Shown: in pieces, positions 6,305 to 13,706 of the stretch
How positions within the stretch are numbered: position 1 is the first letter of the stretch
Layout: every line of letters begins with the position of its first letter
Assembly: GCA_015484935.1 (NCBI GenBank)
Contig: WFUQ01000062.1
Span: 1-15,721 of the forward strand
Length of the DNA: 15,721 bases
Direction of reading: 5' to 3'
Source of the DNA: Gammaproteobacteria bacterium
GTDB taxonomy: Bacteria; Pseudomonadota; Gammaproteobacteria; SZUA-229
Notes under the pieces: model-generated
Databases searched by the model: none
Seen by the model: only the letters and a program-made list of their open reading frames with translations
What the model was told of the DNA's origin: nothing
Program-made: the position numbers and the translations under genes

Positions 6305-6363
6305 GATATGTCGCGATCAAGGTGTCAGATTCAGAACAGGAAACAGTGTGATCCGCCGAATCG

Positions 6364-6987
6364 TCACCGCTTATCGGTTTTGTCTCTGGCATCACCAATG
6401 AATCGTAGTAGAGACACAAGCCCGTAACTCACCGCACCACCGATCGCACCATACAGGTGTGCATCCGTCACTACCCGCCCTTCGGTCAGATCCTCGGAAC
6501 CCGGCAATGCGCCATTGACTATCTCCCACGCTAACTTGCCGATCAGTAATACCAGCAACACTATGCCACTGGTCGGGTAAAATTTTATCTCGCGCAATGC
6601 TCCGTAGATAAACAAGCCGTGCAGCACACCGGATAGCCCGACATAGGTCACCACTTCCGGGTTCCACAGGAGCATACCGAAACTCACCGACAAGGCGGAG
6701 ACCACCAGCACCAACAGCCATTGCCACAGCCTGCCATACTGACTGAAGAAAAATGCCACGATAGCCAGGCCCGCCATGTTCAGTGCCCAGTGTGTCCAGT
6801 TAAGATGCACGAAGTGTCCGCTGAACAATAGCCACCAGTGGTGGTCTGAGATGAGGCGCTGGTCGAAACGCCATGCGGGTACCAGGTCTGTCGCCTGCAA
6901 TACCGCACTCAATACCAGAATACCCAGCCAGAGCAGGTGATTCGCAGTGAATCTCAGGCGTTTGAAGTTAGGCAGTTGTAGGGGCAT
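6364..6987 (-). CDS. rrtA: Rhombosortase (rhomboid-family intramembrane serine protease)
   Basis: The protein has 207 residues and six or so membrane segments, the compact rhomboid core. The motifs are all present: GHFVHLNWTHWALN at 57-70 (His61, His66, Asn70, the loop-1/TM2 block), GLSGVLHG at 117-124 with catalytic Ser119, and DAHLYGA at 175-181 with His177 as the other dyad residue. The V-G-L-S-G-V-L-H-G block and the D-A-H form are characteristic of rhombosortases rather than GlpG-type rhomboids. The family processes proteins with a C-terminal GlyGly-CTERM tag; in Vibrio cholerae such proteins are type II secreted and surface-attached. The gene is divergent from gspG with 97 bases between starts. 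No GlyGly-CTERM substrate is visible in the window. Confidence 0.88.
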   Translation of the reverse strand: MPLQLPNFKRLRFTANHLLWLGILVLSAVLQATDLVPAWRFDQRLISDHHWWLLFSGHFVHLNWTHWALNMAGLAIVAFFFSQYGRLWQWLLVLVVSALSVSFGMLLWNPEVVTYVGLSGVLHGLFIYGALREIKFYPTSGIVLLVLLIGKLAWEIVNGALPGSEDLTEGRVVTDAHLYGAIGGAVSYGLVSLLRFIGDARDKTDKR

Positions 6988-7084
6988 TTGGTATCATTCC
7001 GCGACCGGTAAACATTGCACATCTTTATTAAAACTGCGTTACTCTAACGGTTAGCCTGTCAGTACGCAAAATTCGGAGAATACG

Positions 7085-7510
7085 GTGGAAGTAGTGAACA
7101 AACAGAAAGGTTTTACCCTGATCGAGATCATGGTGGTGGTGGTCATCCTCGGCATTCTGGCCAGCGTGGTGGTGCCTCGCATCATGGATAATCCTGACAA
7201 AGCCCGCGTCGCCAAAGCCAAACACGATATTCAGGCGCTGGAAAGTGCTCTCGATGTCTATCGTCTGGACAATTTTGCCTACCCCTCGACTGACGAGGGA
7301 CTGGAAGCACTGATCAACAAACCGGCGGGCGCACCCAACTGGAAAGCCGGCGGTTATATCAAGAAACTCAATAATGACCCCTGGGGCAACAGCTATCTCT
7401 ACCTCAGCCCCGGCCAGCATGGTGAGATCGATATCTATTCGCTGGGTGCAGACGGTGCCCCGGGTGGCGAGGGCCCCAAAGCGGATATCGGTTCCTGGGA
7501 AATCGAATAG
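7085..7510 (+). CDS. gspG: Type II secretion major pseudopilin GspG
   Basis: The protein has 141 residues, normal for GspG. It builds the periplasmic pseudopilus that pushes folded exoproteins through the secretin. The prepilin-peptidase site is [19 protein letters not shown], with F+1 and the conserved Glu+5. This is followed by the hydrophobic helix [14 protein letters not shown] and the GspG-specific segments [53 protein letters not shown] and [11 protein letters not shown]. The last includes the calcium-binding-loop region. The start is GTG at 7085: GGAGA at 7075-7079 is 5 bases upstream, while the alternative GTG at 7094 is too close. It is the first gene of the gsp run, divergent from rrtA. 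The sequence is intact, with no missing motif. Confidence 0.97.
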   Translation: MEVVNKQKGFTLIEIMVVVVILGILASVVVPRIMDNPDKARVAKAKHDIQALESALDVYRLDNFAYPSTDEGLEALINKPAGAPNWKAGGYIKKLNNDPWGNSYLYLSPGQHGEIDIYSLGADGAPGGEGPKADIGSWEIE

Positions 7511-7534
7511 ACACGGCTGAACCGGCTGTACAGA

Positions 7535-8068
7535 ATGCGAGGCGGCAGACAATTCGATAAAGGGTTCACGCTGCTGGAACTGATGGTGGTGATCGTCATC
7601 GTCGCCATGCTGTTCACCTTCGTCGCTCTGACTATCCGCACCACCGCACCGGAAGATCTGATCAAACAGGAAGCGCTGCGCTTCGATCGTCTGCTGCAAT
7701 TGATCCTGGAAGAATCGGTATTGAAGAATGCGGACTACGGCATCGAGTTCGGCACGGACGGGTATCGCTTCCTGCAGTATGACGATGACAAGTGGAGCCC
7801 CATCACGGGCGACCGGGTACTGAGAACCCGCACATTAAGCAACGACATGGAACTGGAATTAGCACTGGAAGCGACCGATATCGAGATACACCCGGTCGAT
7901 CCAGCCACCATCGAGAACAAGGACGATATCAAACCCCAGATATACATCCTGTCCAGCAGTGAGATCACCCCTGAATTCGAACTGCAATTTTTTATCCCGA
8001 CGGTGAGTACACGCTACCGTGTCACGGGTGAATTTAATGGTAAGCACCATGCCGAACGCATCGAATAA
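7535..8068 (+). CDS. gspH: Type II secretion minor pseudopilin GspH
   Basis: The protein has 177 residues. The prepilin site is MRGGRQFDKG/FTLLELMVVIVI, with F+1 and Glu+5, followed by a single N-terminal membrane helix and the globular part beginning EALRFDRLLQLILEESVL. This 'R-L-x-x-L-(I/L)-x-x-A/E' helix and the later YGIEFGTDGYRFLQYD are typical of GspH. GspH is a minor pseudopilin joining the shaft (GspG) to the tip complex (I, J, K). It starts 24 bases after gspG without a clear Shine-Dalgarno, so coupled translation is likely. Its 3' end overlaps gspI by about 32 bases. Confidence 0.93.
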   Translation: MRGGRQFDKGFTLLELMVVIVIVAMLFTFVALTIRTTAPEDLIKQEALRFDRLLQLILEESVLKNADYGIEFGTDGYRFLQYDDDKWSPITGDRVLRTRTLSNDMELELALEATDIEIHPVDPATIENKDDIKPQIYILSSSEITPEFELQFFIPTVSTRYRVTGEFNGKHHAERIE

Positions 8069-8444
8069 CCACACCACCAGCACACAGACTGGCTTCACCC
8101 TGATCGAAGTGCTGATCGCTCTCGCCATCATCGCCATCGCACTGGGTGCGATACTCAGTACCTCGGGCAGTCAGGCTAACAGCACCACCTATCTCAAACA
8201 GAAGACCATCGCGCACTGGGTGGCGATGAACGAGATAACACGATTGCAGGTAGAGAAGCGTTTTCCGGATCTGGGCAAGGCAAGCGGCACCGTGGAGATG
8301 GCTAACGTCGAATGGTACTGGTCGCGCGAGACATTGAAGACCGAAGACGACAATACCCGTCAGGTCAGCTACACCGTCTACGCCGATAAAAACCGGGAAT
8401 CCAACCTCACCCATCTCGTCGGGTACATCGTCAGTGCGCCCTAA
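8037..8444 (+). CDS. gspI: Type II secretion minor pseudopilin GspI
   Basis: The protein has 135 residues from the chosen ATG at 8037. The prepilin site is TQTG/FTLIEVLIALAIIAIALG (F+1, Glu+5), and the mature part has the GspI-typical KTIAHWVAMNEITRLQVEKRFP and VEWYWSRET. GspI is the core of the tip trimer with J and K. The start is uncertain: GGTGA at 8027-8031 with 5-base spacing supports ATG 8037, giving a 19-residue leader. ATG 8049 (15-residue leader) and GTG 8019 are also in frame. It lies inside a tightly packed operon, overlapping gspH at its start and gspJ at its end. Confidence 0.92.
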   Translation: MVSTMPNASNNHTTSTQTGFTLIEVLIALAIIAIALGAILSTSGSQANSTTYLKQKTIAHWVAMNEITRLQVEKRFPDLGKASGTVEMANVEWYWSRETLKTEDDNTRQVSYTVYADKNRESNLTHLVGYIVSAP

Positions 8445-9048
8445 TCGACAACAACGCGGCTTCACTCTGCTGGAACTACTGATAGCGATCGCGGTATTTG
8501 CGACCATGTCGGTGATGGCGTACGGCGGCTTGCGCAATGTCATCGACAACAGCGATGCATCGGAACAATCACTACAGAGGCTGCGTGATATACAGACTAC
8601 GATGGCAGCCGTATCGCGTGATCTGTCACAGATATTCCAGCGCGACATCATCGACGATTTCGGTGTGGTGCAGCCGTATCTACTAACCTCTCACCCCGAC
8701 CGCCTGATCGAATTCAGTCGTAACGGCAGACGCAATCCTGCCGGTCTGGTACGCAGCAGTCTGGTGCGGGTCGCCTACCGACTGGAAGAGAACAAGCTCA
8801 TCCGCATGCACTGGCAGTACATGGATAGAGCACCGGGCACGGATGCACTGGAAACCGAGATGCTCGACAAAGTCAAAGCGGTGGATTTCAGGTTCCTCGA
8901 TGACAAGGCCGTGTGGCACGATCAATGGCCACCGTTGAATGCCTTATCCGCTACCGGCAAGGTCACCTCGGTGATGAAAGCAATCGAGATCAGTATCGAA
9001 CTGGACGACCTGGGCAAGATCAACCGCCTGTACGAGGTCACATCATGA
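8434..9048 (+). CDS. gspJ: Type II secretion minor pseudopilin GspJ
   Basis: The protein has 204 residues with a GTG start at 8434 that overlaps the end of gspI by 11 bases. The short leader MRPNRQQRG is followed by the processed helix FTLLELLIAIAVFATMSVMAYGG with F+1 and Glu+5. The GspJ hallmarks follow: LRDIQTTMAAVSRDLSQIFQR, FSRNGRRNPAGLVRSSLVRVAYRLEENKLIR and AVDFRFLDDKAVWHDQWPP. GspJ packs with GspI and GspK at the pseudopilus tip. Its TGA overlaps the ATG of gspK (ATGA at 9045-9048), so the two are translationally coupled. Confidence 0.95.
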   Translation: MRPNRQQRGFTLLELLIAIAVFATMSVMAYGGLRNVIDNSDASEQSLQRLRDIQTTMAAVSRDLSQIFQRDIIDDFGVVQPYLLTSHPDRLIEFSRNGRRNPAGLVRSSLVRVAYRLEENKLIRMHWQYMDRAPGTDALETEMLDKVKAVDFRFLDDKAVWHDQWPPLNALSATGKVTSVMKAIEISIELDDLGKINRLYEVTS

Positions 9049-10010
9049 GACTTCGATCCACGACTTCGCCGAAAGCGCAGCGCGGTGTCGCTATCATCAC
9101 CGCACTTCTGATCGTGGCGCTCGCCACCGTCATCAGTGCCAACATCGCCACCAGCCTGCAACTGGAAGTACGCCGCACCGGTAATCTCATCAGCATCGAT
9201 CAGGCTCTGCTCTATATCAAACCGGCAGAGCAGTTGGCTCGGAATGTGTTACGCGATGATGCCAAAGACAATAATATCGATTGGCTGGGCGAACCCTGGG
9301 CGTTCGATATCCCGCCCATCCCGGTCGATGGCGGCACCATCACCGGCAAGATCACCGACCTGCAAGGCTGTTTCAACATCAACTCACTACAGGTCGCCAG
9401 CGGCGCTAATGCTGCCACCATCGCGGTCGCCAAACAGCGGTTCGACCGTCTGACTCAGGTGCTGCAACTACAGACACGCCCGACCGATGCCATCATCGAC
9501 TGGCTGGATGCGGATGTGAACACCACCATCCCGGATGGTGCCGAGGACGGTTATTACCTCAATCTGGAACAACCCTACCGCAGTGCCAATCAGGCGATGG
9601 TCAGTATCAGCACGCTCAAACTGGTGCGTGGTTTCAGGGAAAAACAGAACGCGAAAGACTATGAGCGGATCAAACCCTTCGTCTGCGCCTACGGCAAACT
9701 ATCCGATATCAACGTGAACACGGCGCCGGTAGAAGTGCTATTATCTCTGGCAGACGACATCAGCAGTGAAGCGAATGAAGCCGTATTACAACGCAAGAAT
9801 ACCCCCTTCGAAAATCTGGAGGATTTTCTGAAACTGGGTGCGCTTAAAACTAAAATAACCAACACCACGGGACTATCGGTGAAGAGCGACACTTTTTTAT
9901 TGCAGACCAGGCTAGAGATAGGTCTCACCAGAAAAACAATCTACAGCATCATCAACCGCAGCAGCGATGGTGTCACCAGCATACTCTATCGTAGCCAGAA
10001 CACACTCTAA
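9045..10010 (+). CDS. gspK: Type II secretion minor pseudopilin GspK (tip protein)
   Basis: The protein has 321 residues from ATG 9045, chosen for the ATGA overlap with gspJ and because it puts the leader MRLRSTTSPKAQRG directly before the helix VAIITALLIVALATVI. As expected for GspK, position +5 is Thr and not the conserved Glu of the other pseudopilins. The large alpha-helical insertion domain is visible: LQGCFNINSLQ, TDAIIDWLDADVN, YLNLEQPYRSANQAMVSISTL and KPFVCAYG. The C-terminal SDINVNTAPVEVLLSLAD is also typical. GspK caps the pseudopilus and, with I and J, starts its assembly. gspL follows after 4 bases. Confidence 0.95.
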   Translation: MRLRSTTSPKAQRGVAIITALLIVALATVISANIATSLQLEVRRTGNLISIDQALLYIKPAEQLARNVLRDDAKDNNIDWLGEPWAFDIPPIPVDGGTITGKITDLQGCFNINSLQVASGANAATIAVAKQRFDRLTQVLQLQTRPTDAIIDWLDADVNTTIPDGAEDGYYLNLEQPYRSANQAMVSISTLKLVRGFREKQNAKDYERIKPFVCAYGKLSDINVNTAPVEVLLSLADDISSEANEAVLQRKNTPFENLEDFLKLGALKTKITNTTGLSVKSDTFLLQTRLEIGLTRKTIYSIINRSSDGVTSILYRSQNTL

Positions 10011-10014
10011 CAAG

Positions 10015-11259
10015 ATGTCCGATACCCTCCTCATCCACTATTACCCGACACAGGCCGAGCGCACCACCTGGTCTGTGGTCAATGACAAGGGTGAGCTGAT
10101 AAGCAAGATCACACAGGGGCCACTCGAACAGGCCGCCGATCTCGCCAGACAGAACCGGGTCGTGATCCTGCTGGACGATTCCGTGATCCACATCAGCACA
10201 GTCGATCTGCCTGCGATGAGCCAGCAGAAACTGCAACGCGCCATCCCGTTCGCACTGGAAGAGCAGATCGCCGATGAAGTCGAAGACCTGCATTTCGTCG
10301 CCAGCGCAAGCAAAGACTCACCAACCTTCGCTGCCGGTATCAATCGACAACAGCTTGATCGCATCCTGGATGAACTGGCGCAGGCGGGGATACAGGCAGA
10401 TGCCATCGTACCCGACAGTCTGTGTCTGGCTGCCAGCAACGAGCAATGGTGCGCCCTGTTCGACGATGATCAGGTCATCCTGCAGACACAGACATTACTG
10501 GGCAATGTGTACGACAAGGAAAATTTCGACGCGATACTCACCGCCGAACTCAGTCAGGCAGACAGCGATGAGAGCACCATCGCCAGACCGAAAAAGATCG
10601 TGCTGTTCTGCAAAGAAGACACCTCTGCTCCTGACATCTCCGGCATATGCGGTGATGACATAGAGATCATCCACGTCAGTTACAACACACACCCTATCGT
10701 GGTGTACTGCGGCAATTACAGACAGGCGATGCCGCTCAATCTGTTACAACATGAGTACAAACCCAAAAACAAACATGCCATCAGCTGGCGCAAGTGGGCA
10801 CTGGCTGCATCGCTGGCAGCTGTCTGGGTGATCATCTCGCTGGGTTCGAAAGCCTATCAGTTGCATGAGGTCAGGCAGCTCAACCGACAGATGGAAGCCG
10901 AGATCATCAAGATATACAAGACTTCGTTCCCGAAGAGTAAAAAGATCGTCAATGCGCGTGTGCAGATGGAACAGAAACTCAAGGAGCTGAAAGCCGGCGG
11001 TGGCAACGCCAGTAGCAGCATGGTCGCCCTGCTGTCGCAATCGGCCAGAGCACTGGCTGCGGACCGAACCATCCAGTTGAAGTCACTCAGTTTCAGAAAC
11101 AACCGACTGGATATTTCGGTGACCGGCAACAACCTGAACGCTTTGCAGAACCTGAACAACAAGCTCAATCAGATACAAGGCATCCGTTCGGAGATACTGT
11201 CATCCAACTCTGAACAGAATGCAGTCACCGGCAGTCTGCGTCTACAGGCAGCATCATGA
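10015..11259 (+). CDS. gspL: Type II secretion inner-membrane platform protein GspL
   Basis: The protein has 414 residues from ATG 10015 (MSDTLLIHYYP); earlier in-frame ATGs lie inside gspK. The cytoplasmic actin-like domain covers about residues 1-240, with the conserved KLQRAIPFALEEQIADEVED stretch near residues 72-91. In other species this domain binds the ATPase GspE. A single membrane segment, about residues 260-280 (WALAASLAAVWVIISLGSKA), is followed by a coiled-coil-prone linker (LHEVRQLNRQMEAEI). The periplasmic ferredoxin-like domain (RTIQLKSLSFRNNRLDISVTG) comes last. The gene overlaps gspM by four bases (ATGA). Confidence 0.94.
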   Translation: MSDTLLIHYYPTQAERTTWSVVNDKGELISKITQGPLEQAADLARQNRVVILLDDSVIHISTVDLPAMSQQKLQRAIPFALEEQIADEVEDLHFVASASKDSPTFAAGINRQQLDRILDELAQAGIQADAIVPDSLCLAASNEQWCALFDDDQVILQTQTLLGNVYDKENFDAILTAELSQADSDESTIARPKKIVLFCKEDTSAPDISGICGDDIEIIHVSYNTHPIVVYCGNYRQAMPLNLLQHEYKPKNKHAISWRKWALAASLAAVWVIISLGSKAYQLHEVRQLNRQMEAEIIKIYKTSFPKSKKIVNARVQMEQKLKELKAGGGNASSSMVALLSQSARALAADRTIQLKSLSFRNNRLDISVTGNNLNALQNLNNKLNQIQGIRSEILSSNSEQNAVTGSLRLQAAS

Positions 11260-11762
11260 ATCAGCTAGACCCCATCACCAACTGGTACGCCTCACTACAG
11301 GCAAAAGAACGCACTATGGTCGCGGTGATGTCTGTCGTCATCGTGCTCACTCTGTTCTACCTACTGGCATGGGAACCTGTGTACAAAGGTTACGAAGTCG
11401 AACGACAGAAACTGGAGAGCCAGAAAAGCATTCTGGTCTGGATGAAACAGGCGCAACAGGAAGTCAGAAACCTGCGTGCATCCGGTGTGAAATCGACCCG
11501 TCGTAGCAGCAATACACCGGTCTCTATCGTCATCGAACAGACAGCAGCAAGTTCAGGTCTGAAGAGTCAGGTCAGCAAGATCGAATCATCCGGCAAGAAT
11601 TCATCACGGGTGAAACTGGCGAATGTGTCATTCAACCAGATGATTCTGTGGATCAACACCATCGAACAGAATCACGGCATCGTCACCAGCAGTATCAATA
11701 TAGAGAAGACCGACAAACCCGGTCTGGTCAACGCCAAAATCACTTTCAGCAAGCGCGAATGA
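11256..11762 (+). CDS. gspM: Type II secretion inner-membrane platform protein GspM
   Basis: The protein has 168 residues, normal for GspM. It has the family layout: a short cytoplasmic start with NWYASLQAKERTMV, one membrane segment at about residues 21-39 (MVAVMSVVIVLTLFYLLAW), a periplasmic coiled region (YKGYEVERQKLESQKSILVWMKQAQQEV) and a ferredoxin-like end (VSFNQMILWINTIEQNHGIVTSSINIEKT). It pairs with GspL in the assembly platform. ATG 11256 overlaps the gspL stop, and its own stop overlaps the gspN ATG. Confidence 0.94.
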   Translation: MNQLDPITNWYASLQAKERTMVAVMSVVIVLTLFYLLAWEPVYKGYEVERQKLESQKSILVWMKQAQQEVRNLRASGVKSTRRSSNTPVSIVIEQTAASSGLKSQVSKIESSGKNSSRVKLANVSFNQMILWINTIEQNHGIVTSSINIEKTDKPGLVNAKITFSKRE

Positions 11763-12520
11763 AGTCACGCTATTACTACATCATCGCACTCGTGGTGTAC
11801 GTGTCGGTGGTCATCGCCAACACACCGGCAAACCTGCTGCGTGATCTGATACCCGAATCTGCTCCGGTAACACTACAGCGTGTCACCGGCACGCTATGGG
11901 ACGGTGGTGCCGCAAAGATAACGATCAACAACCATGTGCTGCAAGATACTCAATGGTCTTTTGATGGCTGGCAGTTACTCACCGGCAAGTTTGCTTTCAG
12001 GCTCGGTGCCCGCTATCAGAACGCGCCGGTCTCCGGCGATGTCGCGGTCACACCGCTGGGCACACTCATCGTTTCGGATGCCAGCATCAAGCTGCCGGCC
12101 ACGGTCGTCTCGGAGATATTGCAATTACCACTGGTTCAGTTAGGTGGTCAATTCTCTCTGAAGCTGGAACAGGCAAGCTATGCGTACCGCTCGATCCCTT
12201 CTGTACGCGGCACACTCGACTGGAAATCGGCGAACGTGCAGGTCGCCTCTACTGCCAGACTGGGTGATGTGGTCATCGTGGCGACTGATGATGACATGCC
12301 GGTAACAGCCACTATAAGCAATCAGGGCGGTGACCTGAAGATACAGGGCACGGCCACGCTGGATGATGAAGGCGGATATGTACTGGACCTAAATCTGTTG
12401 CCCAATAAAAATTCTGCACGTAATATAAATAACAGTCTGAAACTGTTCGCCGCGCCACAGGCAGACGGCAGTTTTCAGCTAAACGAAACAGGCGATCTAT
12501 CTCAACTGGGGTTAATGTAA
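11759..12520 (+). CDS. gspN: Type II secretion protein GspN
   Basis: The protein has 253 residues from ATG 11759, chosen because it forms an ATGA overlap with gspM and gives a clean N-terminus, MKSRYYYIIALVVYVSVVIA. That is a single membrane anchor. The periplasmic part begins with VTLQRVTGTLWDGGA (GTLWDGG at 44-50), the best-conserved GspN stretch, then WSFDGWQLLTGKFAFRL and SGDVAVTPLGTLIVSDAS, and ends with LSQLGLM. GspN is an accessory component found only in some T2SS and its exact role is unsettled. The next gene starts on the base right after the stop. Confidence 0.92.
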   Translation: MKSRYYYIIALVVYVSVVIANTPANLLRDLIPESAPVTLQRVTGTLWDGGAAKITINNHVLQDTQWSFDGWQLLTGKFAFRLGARYQNAPVSGDVAVTPLGTLIVSDASIKLPATVVSEILQLPLVQLGGQFSLKLEQASYAYRSIPSVRGTLDWKSANVQVASTARLGDVVIVATDDDMPVTATISNQGGDLKIQGTATLDDEGGYVLDLNLLPNKNSARNINNSLKLFAAPQADGSFQLNETGDLSQLGLM

Positions 12521-12943
12521 ATGAGTTCACCATCACAAGCCGACTTACTGGACAAGAGTATCGTACTCACGCCCGAGAACAAATGCTCTTACTGCGTCGG
12601 TTCTATCTGCTGTACTTATGTCACACACCACATCGACACCCCGCGCTCGAAAGCCGATTTCCTGCAACTGTTGTGGCAGGTGTCGCATGACAATATCAAA
12701 TTGTATAAAGATGACGAAGGCTGGGTGTTACTCATCGATGGCAAATGTCAGCACCTGCAAGCGAATGGTGACTGCGGCATCTACTTCGAGCGCCCCGAGA
12801 TCTGCCGTGAACACGATAACGATTACTGTGAATTCGACGCACCTTCGGAAGACGGTTTCGATCTTTACTTCGAGAACTACGAAGACCTGTTGAAATACTG
12901 CAAGAAACGTTTCAAGACCTGGGGTCAGACAAAAGACAGTTGA
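12521..12943 (+). CDS. YkgJ-family cysteine cluster protein
   Basis: The protein has 140 residues. The cysteine pattern is diagnostic: C22-x2-C25-x4-C30-C31 near the start, then GKC76QHL, DC85GIYFERPEIC95R and a late C103. This is the CxxCx(n)CC...C.HL...C.IY..RP..CR signature of the YkgJ/flagellin-methylase-like cluster family, thought to bind zinc or an Fe-S cluster. The biochemical role of most members is unknown. Its ATG follows the gspN stop with no gap, and no separate promoter fits, so it belongs to the gsp transcript. This suggests, without proving, a link to secretion or simply read-through expression. The convergent yrfG gene begins its stop 21 bases later. Confidence 0.88.
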   Translation: MSSPSQADLLDKSIVLTPENKCSYCVGSICCTYVTHHIDTPRSKADFLQLLWQVSHDNIKLYKDDEGWVLLIDGKCQHLQANGDCGIYFERPEICREHDNDYCEFDAPSEDGFDLYFENYEDLLKYCKKRFKTWGQTKDS

Positions 12944-12963
12944 GGGATACCGTCTGCCCGGAT

Positions 12964-13647
12964 TTATCGCTCGATGCCACCGATGAACTCTGCGAAGTCA
13001 TCGATCACCACAAACGGAGTCGCATCGACATGCCCCCTCTGACTATCCGGCAAGCGGATACCGAACAAATGCGCGATGCCATAGTCTGCCGCGCTCTGTA
13101 ACACTTCGAGGTTATCGTCGATCAGCATGGTGCTGTCCCTGTCGTAACTTTCTGCCGACTGTAACTGCTGCCAGAAACCGGCCTGCTCTTTCGCCAGACC
13201 GATGGCATGAGAATCGATGATACGGTCAAAATGCACATCGATGCCGGTCTGCTCCAGTTTTATCTCCACCGTCGCCGGGTGTGCGTTGGTCACCATCACC
13301 ACGCGTTTATCGATGGTGTTGATCGCCTGCAGAAACTCGGTCACATTCGGTCGCAGCGCGATGCGATGCGCCAGTTCACGCTTGAGCTGACGGATATCCA
13401 GATCCAGCTGTTCGCTCCAGTAATCGATACAGTACCAGTCCAGTGAACCACGGGCCGCCTGATAACGCTGCATCAACTCCTCATTTGCCTGTTCGTCACT
13501 CAGCTGGTGTTTCTGGGCATAGACTTCCGGCACATGCTGCAACCAGAAATGATTGTCGAAATACAGATCCAGCAGCGTTCCGTCCATATCCAGAAATATG
13601 GTTTCGATCTGCTGCCAATGCTCAAATTTTCCTGCCTGTCTGGTCAC
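12964..13647 (-). CDS. yrfG: GMP/IMP nucleotidase, HAD superfamily (YrfG-like)
   Basis: The protein has 227 residues, close to the about 220 of E. coli YrfG. HAD motifs are complete: motif I FLDMDGTLLDL with nucleophile Asp20 and acid/base Asp22; motif II VVMVTNA (Thr120-Asn121); the motif III Lys at 153 (GLAKEQ); and motif IV MLIDDN with Asp177 and Asp178. The YFDNHFWLQHVPE that follows motif I and the cap segment RGSLDWYCIDYW are shared with YrfG. It dephosphorylates purine 5'-monophosphates. The start is GTG at 13647 (reverse complement of cac 13645-13647); AAGAG upstream is weak. The gene is divergent from cysQ with 59 bases between. Confidence 0.87.
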   Translation of the reverse strand: MTRQAGKFEHWQQIETIFLDMDGTLLDLYFDNHFWLQHVPEVYAQKHQLSDEQANEELMQRYQAARGSLDWYCIDYWSEQLDLDIRQLKRELAHRIALRPNVTEFLQAINTIDKRVVMVTNAHPATVEIKLEQTGIDVHFDRIIDSHAIGLAKEQAGFWQQLQSAESYDRDSTMLIDDNLEVLQSAADYGIAHLFGIRLPDSQRGHVDATPFVVIDDFAEFIGGIER

Positions 13648-13706
13648 CGTACTCTTATCTAACCGCTATACTTGGTGGATTGATTGTAACAAACACTGGA
13701 ACCGAC

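Noticed and set aside
6219..6353. Open plus-strand frame of about 44 codons starting MGIRLRGHDSDKG
   Set aside because: It begins inside the REP-like palindrome, lacks a ribosome site, and overlaps the hairpin that may end rrtA.
6988..7084. Promoter hexamers between rrtA and gspG (for example TTGCAC at 7014)
   Set aside because: No -10 with acceptable spacing and consensus could be found, so no promoter is called, although one must exist nearby.
7028..8651. Long minus-strand ORFs (223 and 205 residues) opposite gspG-gspJ
   Set aside because: They are antisense shadows of strongly supported pseudopilin genes; their His/Asp-rich translations have no fold-like pattern and no ribosome sites.
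13443..13706. N-terminal extension of the cysQ frame back to 13443
   Set aside because: It overlaps yrfG on the other strand and adds 88 residues unlike any CysQ; ATG 13707 gives the standard length.
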